From an uncultured Chloroflexota bacterium (lineage in GTDB: Bacteria; Chloroflexota; Limnocylindria; Limnocylindrales; CSP1-4), in contig CAIYZX010000685.1 of the NCBI GenBank assembly GCA_903930745.1, positions 1 through 11,722 on the forward strand: DNA of 11,722 nucleotides, in the 5' to 3' direction. Made by a program: the position numbers and the translations under genes. This document shows positions 6,728-11,722 of the stretch, piece by piece; position 1 is the stretch's first letter, and each line of letters starts with the position of its first letter. Below the pieces are notes generated by a model, which ran no database searches, was not told the DNA's origin, and saw nothing but the letters and a program-made list of their open reading frames with translations.

Positions 6728-7747
6728 CTACTCCGTGAGCCGCACAACGTACCCCCCAAAGGGGCTGGACGGGATCAGCCCGCAGCTGTCGGCGGCCTGC
6801 TGGGCCGGCGTGCACTCGCCGATGGTCAGCGGCTGCGAGGTGAAGTCACCCAGGATGTACCCGGTGATCGTCTTGTCCGAGCCGCCGGACGCGCTGGTCA
6901 CGTGGAACATCGCCCAGCCCACGAAGCAGCCGTCCGTGTTGACACTGCCCGCAGGGCACGGGCCGGTGACGGGAACCGGAACATCCTTGCCAGCGAGGTA
7001 CGTGTTCACGTCTGTGAACAGGCTGTTGTGGAAGCCCTCGTTCTGCTGGCCCAGGTACTGCCCAACGTCGAAGGTGGAGGTCACCACGTTGACGCCGGAG
7101 ATGATCTGGGAGACCTCGGTGGTGTTCACGTTGTCATTGCCGTTGTAGTCCGTCCAGGCCACGTCCAGGCCGCTCACCGGGTAATCGCCGTTGGCCTCGC
7201 CGAACGCCGTTGGGGTCGTGTACTTCGGCGTCCCGTCCGTGTTGAACGCGTTGATGCTCAGGATCCAGGGAGCGGAGCCGACTCCGGTGTCGATGGTGCC
7301 CGCCTGGGCTGCCGCGGTCACGGACACGTCCCAGGACGCGATCCCCACGATCCCTGCGAAGGCGTTTGGGTGCGGGCGGGTGATGTCCACGGTGACCATC
7401 GCCCCGGACGAGACGGGGTTCACGGTGACCGTGACCGCGGCGCCGTCCTGGCCGTGGGTGTACCCGTTGCGCGTGGCAGCGGTGCGCGCGGCAGCGAGGG
7501 CTGCGGTCTGCTTTGCGGTGGGGTTGCCGCTCGCGTTGAAGTACGTGTTCGCGCCGGCGAGTGCGGCGATGTCCGCGGCGTTCTGCTGCGTGCGCCGCTG
7601 GGCGAACGTGTCGCCCCCGTCGAGGACGAGGCCAACGGACGCGATGATCGCAACCGCCGCGAGCGCGAAGACGACGAGGATCTGGCCGCGCTGGCCACGC
7701 TGCGTGGTGGGCTCGCTCGGTTTGTGGGGTGTGGTGGGCGTGCGCAT
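6728..7747 (-). CDS. TadG-like protein, cassette B
   Basis: 339 residues. The N-terminus is rich in Thr/Pro/Arg, then RGQILVVFALAAVAIIASVGLVLDGG (20-45) forms one membrane anchor and the Tad hallmark RRTQQNAADIAALAGA follows. The ectodomain carries motifs shared with the cassette A protein: NAFAGIVGIASWDV (128-141), GSAPWI (157-162), NGDYP…DVAWTDYNGNDNVN (187-208), LAGKDVPVPVTGPCPAGS (251-268) and a C-terminal YVVRLT. Its four cysteines pair positionally with A (263, 273, 311, 322). The Asx-rich loop at 200-208 could bind a metal, which is speculation. Glu at +5 is missing, so it is not a prepilin-peptidase substrate by that rule. The start is the ATG with GGAGG 6 nt upstream; the open frame extends further but that part overlaps the preceding gene in another frame. 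It follows the short TadE by 14 nt. By eye about 60% identical to the cassette A protein; no enzyme motif is recognised. Confidence 0.88.
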   Translation of the reverse strand: MRTPTTPHKPSEPTTQRGQRGQILVVFALAAVAIIASVGLVLDGGDTFAQRRTQQNAADIAALAGANTYFNASGNPTAKQTAALAAARTAATRNGYTHGQDGAAVTVTVNPVSSGAMVTVDITRPHPNAFAGIVGIASWDVSVTAAAQAGTIDTGVGSAPWILSINAFNTDGTPKYTTPTAFGEANGDYPVSGLDVAWTDYNGNDNVNTTEVSQIISGVNVVTSTFDVGQYLGQQNEGFHNSLFTDVNTYLAGKDVPVPVTGPCPAGSVNTDGCFVGWAMFHVTSASGGSDKTITGYILGDFTSQPLTIGECTPAQQAADSCGLIPSSPFGGYVVRLTE

Positions 7748-7753
7748 GGCGAG

Positions 7754-7758
7754 CCTCC
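7754..7758 (-). promoter_or_regulatory. Ribosome binding site fixing the cassette B TadG start
   Basis: GGAGG with 6-nt spacing to the ATG at 7747, in the 14-nt gap after the short TadE stop. It rules out the 141-codon in-frame extension upstream. Confidence 0.8.
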
Positions 7759-7761
7759 GGT

Positions 7762-8181
7762 TCACGGGATCTGCACCGTGCTCGACGCGCCGAGCGTCAC
7801 GGGCGCCAGCATGCCGAGGAACGAGACGGGGCTGTAGGGGGCGGTGGTGGTCACGCGGACGTAGTTGCCAGAGGCGCACGATGCGCCGGCACCGGTGATG
7901 TCCACGCAGGCGTACGTGGGCGTGCCCAGGCCGGGCGTGATCGCCTGCAGGGCGGCGAGTCGGGCCGTGGTGGCCGCGCTGTTGCCCACGGGGCTGCCGA
8001 GGTGGGTGGCCGTGATGCGGCCGAGCTCCCGGGCCGCCTCGGCAACGCCGTTGTACGTGTAGATGCCGCGGCCCAGGTCGAAGACGGCAACGACGAGCAC
8101 CAGGAAGACGGTGATGGCGAGGGAGAACTCCACGAGCGCCTGGCCTTGGTCGCGGCGGTGGGAGCGGCACCGGCTGGTCAT
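7762..8181 (-). CDS. Short TadE-like pseudopilin, cassette B
   Basis: 139 residues. MTSRCRSHRRDQG is followed by QALVEFSLAITVFLVLVVAVFDLG: Gly13, Glu18 at +5, a single helix of about 20 residues, then the amphipathic GIYTYNGVAEAARELGR typical of TadE. The compact ectodomain has two cysteines (in the segments YACVD and ASCASG) and ends GMLAPVTLGASSTVQIP. It aligns along its whole length with the cassette A protein; EFSLAI, YNGVAEAAREL, GSPVG.SAATT and SFLGMLAPVTL are shared. The ATG shares ATGA with the stop of the long TadE gene (4-nt overlap) and has no clear Shine-Dalgarno, so translation is probably coupled. Role by family: minor pseudopilin for Flp/Tad pilus assembly or display at the inner membrane. 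Confidence 0.9.
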   Translation of the reverse strand: MTSRCRSHRRDQGQALVEFSLAITVFLVLVVAVFDLGRGIYTYNGVAEAARELGRITATHLGSPVGNSAATTARLAALQAITPGLGTPTYACVDITGAGASCASGNYVRVTTTAPYSPVSFLGMLAPVTLGASSTVQIP

Positions 8182-9131
8182 CGCGTCGTCACCAATGCGG
8201 TGTAGCTGAACGTCCCCGTCGGGATCGTCACGGTGAGGATCACGTGGTAGGTGGCCCCGGACGCCGGGTAGGTGTGGCTCACGGAGCTGAGCGCACCCGC
8301 ATCGGTGGTTCCGTCACCGAACTCCCAGCGCCAGTAGGTGATGGCGCAGGTGCCGGTCGTGGGAGTGGAGTCGCTGGTCAGGACGACCGGTTTCGTCTTG
8401 TTCTGCTGGCTGTAGGTGAAGTGCACGATCGGCGATGCGCAGCTGGGCGTTGGCGAGGGCGTGGACGTTGGCGAGGGCGTGGACGTTGGCGAGGGTGTGG
8501 AGGTTGGCGAGGGCGTGGACGTTGGCGAGGGCGACGGCGTGGGGCTGGGCGTGGGCGACGGGGTCGCGTAGCCGGCCGCGGCGGGAAGGACGACCACGTC
8601 GGCGGTCACGCGTTCCGTGAGGGTGATGGTCTGGCCACCGAAGAACGGCGCAAGCAGCGGCGTCAGGAGCTGGAAGTGGCCCGTCACGGCGACCTCCACG
8701 GTGGCGCCGAACGTCACCGAGCAGGACGGCGAGCAGGTCAGCGCAACGTCCGCCGGCTCGACCGTCACGGCCCCGTCTCCGGCCTCGTTGACGGCGGCGC
8801 AGATGATCTTGTTGCTCGCGGAGCAGGCCGCTCCGGCGGAGTAGGACCCGGGCTCCCGGGCCGCCACCATGGCGCCTTCGCGTGCGGCGTTGGCCACGGC
8901 CACGCGCAGGTAGAAGATCCGGCCGAGGTCAACGGCGGACAGGAGCAGGAGCGCGAGCACCGGCGTGACGATCGCAAGCTCCACGAGCGCCTGGCCCAGG
9001 TCACCGCGCGGGCCGGACTGGCCAGTGCGGGCCGCGCCGTCGCGCGCGGGCACGGGCGCAACTGCGCCGAAGAGCTTCCGGGTCCCGTTGGCGACAGGAC
9101 GCCGACGCCGACCATGCCGAATGCCTCGCAT
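8178..9131 (-). CDS. Long TadE-like pseudopilin with Pro-Ser-Thr linker and PKD-like domain, cassette B
   Basis: 317 residues. A basic N-terminal tail of 46 residues precedes GQALVELAIVTPVLALLLLSAVDLGRIFY: Gly46, Glu51 at +5, helix about 48-69, followed by ANAAREGAMVAA. The TadE ectodomain (70-185) has four cysteines. Residues 189-230 are a TPSPT/STPSPT linker. Residues 232-315 resemble a PKD/Ig-like sandwich: after CAITYWRWEFGDG (262-274) come SHTYPASGATYHVILTV and a last strand, the W-x-F-G-D-G…H-x-Y…V pattern of PKD domains. Cys231 and Cys262 can bridge it. PKD domains usually mediate binding or act as extracellular spacers. I prefer the ATG at 9131 (GGGGA 6 nt upstream) to the GTG at 9155. 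First gene of cassette B; its stop overlaps the next ATG. TadE plus PKD is an uncommon fusion to my knowledge. Confidence 0.88.
   Translation of the reverse strand: MRGIRHGRRRRPVANGTRKLFGAVAPVPARDGAARTGQSGPRGDLGQALVELAIVTPVLALLLLSAVDLGRIFYLRVAVANAAREGAMVAAREPGSYSAGAACSASNKIICAAVNEAGDGAVTVEPADVALTCSPSCSVTFGATVEVAVTGHFQLLTPLLAPFFGGQTITLTERVTADVVVLPAAAGYATPSPTPSPTPSPSPTSTPSPTSTPSPTSTPSPTSTPSPTPSCASPIVHFTYSQQNKTKPVVLTSDSTPTTGTCAITYWRWEFGDGTTDAGALSSVSHTYPASGATYHVILTVTIPTGTFSYTALVTTR
8449..8538. repeat. 18-bp tandem repeat coding the STPSPT linker (cassette B)
   Basis: GTTGGCGAGGGCGTGGAC on the + strand is repeated at 8449-8466, 8467-8484, 8485-8502 (two changes) and 8503-8520, with a decayed fifth copy at 8521-8538. 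On the coding strand each unit gives a Thr-Pro-Ser-Pro-Thr-Ser hexapeptide. Three near-identical in-frame units make copy-number variation likely between strains. Confidence 0.9.
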
Positions 9132-9192
9132 GGCACATCCCCGTGCGCGGCCCACCCCCGTGGGGACCGCTCGCGACGACTATCGAGCGCCC

Positions 9193-9200
9193 ACCTTGCG
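9193..9200 (-). promoter_or_regulatory. Shared upstream word CGCAAGGT before cassette B
   Basis: CGCAAGGT on the - strand, 61 nt before the ATG at 9131. The counterpart before cassette A lies 62 nt before its ATG, almost the same spacing. Function unknown. Confidence 0.35.
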
Positions 9201-9210
9201 ACGGTGTTTG

Positions 9211-9221
9211 CAGACTGTCTG
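9211..9221. promoter_or_regulatory. Palindrome CAGAC-T-GTCTG upstream of cassette B
   Basis: A perfect 5-bp dyad around one base. The core GACTGTC recurs at 11704-11710 upstream of cassette A. It could be an operator half-site pair; no regulator is identified. Confidence 0.3.
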
Positions 9222-9230
9222 ACGCAGCAG

Positions 9231-9242
9231 GGACAAATGTCC
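9231..9242. promoter_or_regulatory. Palindrome GGACA-AA-TGTCC between cassettes A and B
   Basis: A perfect 5-bp dyad with a 2-nt centre, in the most AT-rich part of the gap, 10 nt from the CAGACTGTCTG dyad. On the - strand it overlaps GTAGGAC, which also occurs before cassette C. Possible regulator site or promoter element. Confidence 0.3.
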
Positions 9243-9248
9243 TACATC

Positions 9249-9264
9249 GGTGCGTTCACGCACC
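9249..9264 (-). terminator. Hairpin downstream of cassette A
   Basis: On the - strand GGTGCG-TGAA-CGCACC forms a perfect 6-bp stem with a 4-nt loop, beginning 13 nt after the TAA of the cassette A TadG. No U-tract follows, so it may be a weak or factor-assisted terminator, or a transcript-end stabiliser, separating A from B. Confidence 0.4.
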
Positions 9265-9276
9265 GTACGTGTGGCC

Positions 9277-10290
9277 TTACTGCGTGAGCCGCACCACGTA
9301 CGCGTCGAACGGGTTGGCGGTCACCAGGCCGCACTGGCCGGCCGCTTGGGCGGCAACCGTGCACTGGCCAACGGACAGGGGCTGCGAGGTGAAGTCACCG
9401 GTGAAGTAGCCGGTGATCCGCTTCACGCTGCCACCGGTGGCGGACGTCACGTGGAACATGGTCCAGCCCTTGAAGCAGCCGTCCGCGTTCGCGGAGCCGG
9501 CCGGGCACGGGCCCGTGACGGGGACCGGGACGTCCTTGCCGGCGAGCGACGCCTGGACGTCGTCGTAGAGCGTCGTCATCGCGCCGTTGTTGTGCTGGCC
9601 GATGTACTGGTCCGCAGCCACCGTGGCCGTGACCACGCGCGTGCCCTGGATGATCGCCCGGGCCTCGGCTGCGTTCACGTTGTTGCCGCCGTTGAAGTCC
9701 GTCCAGGCGATGTCCGTGCCGCCCGTGGGGTAGTCGCCATTGCCCTCGCCGAAGGCGATCGGGTTGTTCTTGCCGTACTTCGGCGTGCCGTCGGCGTTGA
9801 AGGCGCCCACGTTCATGATCCAGGGCGCGCTGCCCACGGCGGTGTCCACGCCGCCGGCCATCGCGGCCGCACTGACGGTGACGTCCCAGCTGGAGAACCC
9901 GATGATCCGCGCGAAGCTGTTCTGGTGCGGGCGGTTGATCGTGACGCGGACGGTGGCGCCGGAGGAGAGCAGGGAGACGCTCGTGGTCACCGTGGTGCCG
10001 TTGCCCTGGGTGTAGCCGTTGCGGGTCGCGGCCGCGGCGGCGACGGAGATGGCCGCCGCCTGGCGGGCTGCCACGGTGCCGGTGCTGTTGAGGTACGCGT
10101 TCGCGCCCGCGAGCGCCGCGACGTCCGCGGCGTTCTGCTCGTCGCGCCGCTGCGCGAACGTGTCGCCACCGTCCAGCACGAGGCCCAGCATGGCGCACAG
10201 CGCGGTGGCGGCGAGCGCGAAGAGGACCAGGATCTGGCCCTGCTCGGACTGGCGGCTGCGGGTGCTGCGGCGGGTGGTCTGCGTGGTCAT
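9277..10290 (-). CDS. TadG-like protein, cassette A
   Basis: 337 residues. The Thr/Arg-rich N-terminus is followed by GQILVLFALAATALCAMLGLVLDGG (18-42), the membrane anchor, and RRDEQNAADVAALAGA, the Tad-domain hallmark. The ectodomain includes NSFARIIGFSSWDV (124-137), GSAPWI (153-158), NGDYPTGGTDIAWTDFNGGNNVN (184-206), LAGKDVPVPVTGPCPAGS (249-266) and the end YVVRLTQ, all mirrored in the cassette B protein. Four extracellular cysteines (262, 272, 310, 320) are conserved between the two. No von Willebrand A domain (MIDAS motif) is seen, unlike many TadG proteins. The start has a strong Shine-Dalgarno (GGGGAGGGGG). It lies 16 nt after the short TadE gene and is the last gene of the cassette. 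Probable role, from family and context: an inner-membrane-anchored periplasmic or surface part of a Tad-type assembly. The biochemical function is unknown. Confidence 0.88.
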   Translation of the reverse strand: MTTQTTRRSTRSRQSEQGQILVLFALAATALCAMLGLVLDGGDTFAQRRDEQNAADVAALAGANAYLNSTGTVAARQAAAISVAAAAATRNGYTQGNGTTVTTSVSLLSSGATVRVTINRPHQNSFARIIGFSSWDVTVSAAAMAGGVDTAVGSAPWIMNVGAFNADGTPKYGKNNPIAFGEGNGDYPTGGTDIAWTDFNGGNNVNAAEARAIIQGTRVVTATVAADQYIGQHNNGAMTTLYDDVQASLAGKDVPVPVTGPCPAGSANADGCFKGWTMFHVTSATGGSVKRITGYFTGDFTSQPLSVGQCTVAAQAAGQCGLVTANPFDAYVVRLTQ

Positions 10291-10295
10291 CGTGT

Positions 10296-10305
10296 CCCCC
10301 TCCCC
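10296..10305 (-). promoter_or_regulatory. Strong ribosome binding site of the cassette A TadG
   Basis: GGGGAGGGGG; its GGAGG core is 8 nt before the ATG at 10290, and it lies entirely in the 16-nt gap after the short TadE stop. It is stronger than the signals of the two TadE genes upstream. Confidence 0.75.
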
Positions 10306-10306
10306 G

Positions 10307-10717
10307 TCAGGGGATCTGCGCGCTGCTGGTGGAGGAAAGCGTCACCGGGGCCAGCATTCCCAGGAACGAGAGCGGTCGGTAGGAGGCGGTCACCGTGACG
10401 CCGACCCAGTTGCCGGACGTGCAGCCGGCGCTGATGCCGTACAGGTCGGAGCAGGTGAACGTGGGGGTGCCAAGGTCCGGCGTGATGGACCGGGCGGTGG
10501 CGATCGCATCCGTCGTCGCGGCGCTGGTTCCCACCGGGCTGCCCAGGTTGAGCGATGTGGTGCGGGAGAGCTCGCGGGCCGCCTCGGCGACGCCGTTGTA
10601 CATGTAGATGCCCTTGCCGAGGTCGAAGACCGCGACCAGCATCAGCAGGAAGATCGGGATGGCGAGCGAGAACTCAACCAGGGCCTGGCCGCGGTCGCGG
10701 CGGTCCTGGGTGCTCAT
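10307..10717 (-). CDS. Short TadE-like pseudopilin, cassette A
   Basis: 136 residues. MSTQDRRDRG then QALVEFSLAIPIFLLMLVAVFDLG: Gly10, Glu15 at +5, one helix (about 12-33), followed by KGIYMYNGVAEAARELSR. The small ectodomain contains two cysteines (FTCSD and AGCTSG) and ends GMLAPVTLSSTSSAQIP. It is a full-length paralogue of the cassette B short TadE. The ATG at 10717 is used rather than the 23-codon longer frame, because it forms an ATGA overlap with the stop of the long TadE gene exactly as in cassette B. No well-spaced Shine-Dalgarno is present, so translational coupling is likely. Expected to be a minor pseudopilin processed after Gly10. Confidence 0.9.
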   Translation of the reverse strand: MSTQDRRDRGQALVEFSLAIPIFLLMLVAVFDLGKGIYMYNGVAEAARELSRTTSLNLGSPVGTSAATTDAIATARSITPDLGTPTFTCSDLYGISAGCTSGNWVGVTVTASYRPLSFLGMLAPVTLSSTSSAQIP

Positions 10718-11625
10718 GCCTTCACCGACGTGGTGTAGCTGAACGTGCCCGCCGGCGTGGTGACCGTCAGCGTCACGGAGTACCACTGGCCGCTGCTGCC
10801 GGCGCCGAAGTCGTGGGTCACGGTGGGCAGGTTCCCGGCATCGGTCTTGCCGTCGCCGTAGGCCCAGCGCCAGTAGGTGATCGCGCAGGCGCCCGTGGTG
10901 GGGGTCGCGAGGCTGGTCAGCGTGACCGTGCCGTTGCTGCTGCCGCCGCCGGCGTTGCTGGCCTGGCGCGAGGAGAAGCTGACCGTTGCCGGGGCGCAGG
11001 TGGGCGCCGGCGTGGGCGTGGCCGTGGCGCGCGGCGTGGCCGTGGGGGTCGCGGTCGCGGTGGGTGCCGGGGTCGCCGTGGGCGTGGCCGTGGGCGTGGG
11101 CGTGGCGCTGGGGGCTGCCGTGGGCAGGGTGCCGCCCGTGGGGCTGGTGATGACGTCCGCCGTGGCCGTGTCGCTGAACGTGATCGCGGAGCCGCCGGTG
11201 AACGCGGCGAGGAGCGGGGTCAGCAGGTTGAAGCGGCCGGTGACCGTGACGGCGACGGTGGTGCCGTAGGTGGCGGAGCAGGAGCCGCTGCAGCTCATCG
11301 CCACGTCCGCCGGGGCGATCGTGACCCAGGAGCCCGCGTTCTCGTGCGTCGCAGCGCAGATCACGCGGTTGGAGGAGGAGCAGGGCTGGCCGGCGCTGAA
11401 CGACGTGGGGTCGTGCGCAGCCTCCAGGGCCGCCTCGCGCGCCGCGTTGGAGACCGTGATCCGTGCGTAGAAGATGCGGCCCAGGTCCACGGCGCCGACG
11501 AGGATGAGGAGCAGGATCGGCGTGACCAGCGCAAGCTCCACGAGGGCCTGTCCACGGGCATCGGAGGAGTCCGATCGACGCGGTAGGACCCGGTCATGGG
11601 ACGTGGTGCGGGAAGTCCTGCTCAT
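10714..11625 (-). CDS. Long TadE-like pseudopilin with Pro-Thr-Ala linker and PKD-like domain, cassette A
   Basis: 303 residues. The N-terminal 25 residues are polar and basic; RGQALVELALVTPILLLILVGAVDLGRIFY gives Gly25, Glu30 at +5 and the helix (about 27-48), then SNAAREAALEAAHD. The TadE ectodomain (70-165) has four cysteines. The linker (169-209) is TPTATPTA-like, more Ala-rich and less regular than in B. The C-terminal domain (211-303) contains CAITYWRWAYGDGKTDAG (247-264), a H-x-F turn and WYSVTLTVTTPAGTFSYT, a PKD-like pattern close to B. Cys210 and Cys247 may bridge. The start is uncertain: the ATG at 11625 has no Shine-Dalgarno at normal spacing, while an in-frame TTG at 11634 has GGAAG 7 nt upstream and would add three residues. 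First gene of cassette A. Confidence 0.87.
   Translation of the reverse strand: MSRTSRTTSHDRVLPRRSDSSDARGQALVELALVTPILLLILVGAVDLGRIFYARITVSNAAREAALEAAHDPTSFSAGQPCSSSNRVICAATHENAGSWVTIAPADVAMSCSGSCSATYGTTVAVTVTGRFNLLTPLLAAFTGGSAITFSDTATADVITSPTGGTLPTAAPSATPTPTATPTATPAPTATATPTATPRATATPTPAPTCAPATVSFSSRQASNAGGGSSNGTVTLTSLATPTTGACAITYWRWAYGDGKTDAGNLPTVTHDFGAGSSGQWYSVTLTVTTPAGTFSYTTSVKA
10999..11121. repeat. Degenerate Thr-Pro linker-coding repeat (cassette A)
   Basis: The + strand shows runs of GTGGGCGTGGCC-like units with irregular period (mostly multiples of 6), coding the TP/TA linker of the long TadE protein. Unlike the linkers of B and C there is no clean long unit, so it looks older or more eroded. 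Confidence 0.6.
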
Positions 11626-11687
11626 GTGTTGCAAGGTCGCACTTCCGACGCACGAGAGGCATGACCCGCGAGTACCAGCGGGCTAGG

Positions 11688-11695
11688 ACCTTACG
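11688..11695 (-). promoter_or_regulatory. Shared upstream word CGTAAGGT before cassette A
   Basis: CGTAAGGT on the - strand, 62 nt before the ATG at 11625. The 97-nt stretch 11626-11722 holds no gene on either strand; GACTGTC at 11704-11710 also occurs before cassette B. The true promoter may lie beyond the window. Confidence 0.35.
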
Positions 11696-11722
11696 TCTTC
11701 CCTGACTGTCCCCGCACCACCC

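Noticed and set aside
5984..7837. Long + strand frames opposite cassettes B and C
   Set aside because: They are complements of well-supported TadE/TadG genes. The products are Val/Arg/Gly-rich without domains, and the real genes have membrane helices, ribosome binding sites and paralogues on the - strand.
7747..8170. 141-codon N-terminal extension of the cassette B TadG
   Set aside because: It overlaps the short TadE gene in another frame, has Arg/His/Pro-rich shadow composition, and the ATG at 7747 has an ideal Shine-Dalgarno.
8449..8538. Regularly spaced repeats suggesting a CRISPR array
   Set aside because: Units are contiguous 18-mers without spacers and code a Pro-Ser-Thr linker in frame; no cas gene is present.
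1..11722. tRNA, rRNA, insertion sequence or phage genes
   Set aside because: No cloverleaf, rRNA-like segment, transposase motif or terminal inverted repeat was noticed; all intergenic gaps are under 150 nt.

Overview
The window is very GC-rich and codes densely on both strands. It looks like a chromosomal piece from a high-GC environmental bacterium. Several traits point to Chloroflexota (the Limnocylindria/Ellin6529-type lineages), with Actinomycetota as the alternative: long Pro-Thr/Ser linkers on secreted proteins, a lipoprotein with a GWGDC…C core and a carboxypeptidase-regulatory-like tail, and several TadE/TadG-type proteins. This placement rests on general character, not on a marker gene.

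Left part (1-3736), housekeeping and accessory genes. First comes the C-terminal part of an FAD-dependent amine/amino-acid oxidase on the + strand, cut by the window edge. A convergent SulP anion transporter with a STAS domain follows on the - strand. A secreted lipoprotein is transcribed divergently from the transporter, and the shared gap holds a 12-bp direct repeat and a 6-bp inverted repeat.

Right part (3807-11634), all on the - strand. This is the notable region: nine genes forming three consecutive copies of the same three-gene cassette. In transcription order each cassette has (i) a long TadE-like pseudopilin whose ectodomain continues through a Pro/Thr-rich linker into a C-terminal Ig-like or binding domain, (ii) a short TadE-like pseudopilin, and (iii) a TadG-like protein with an N-terminal Tad domain and a large secreted domain. 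Cassette A is 11625-9277, B is 9131-6728 and C is 6597-3807. A and B are clear paralogues whose long protein ends in a PKD-like domain. C is diverged: its long protein ends in a PASTA-like domain and its TadG is larger and cysteine-rich. In each cassette genes (i) and (ii) overlap by 1 or 4 nt, and gene (iii) follows after 14-17 nt with its own Shine-Dalgarno sequence.

No Flp pilin, TadA ATPase, TadB/C platform, secretin or prepilin peptidase is visible. The cassettes therefore look like an accessory set of minor pseudopilins and surface domains that would need a Tad (type IVc) machine encoded elsewhere. A plausible reading, which is inference, is a diversified array of pilus-associated or envelope-anchored surface modules. 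The gaps between cassettes (130-145 nt) probably carry separate promoters. They share a CGYAAGGT word and contain small dyads.
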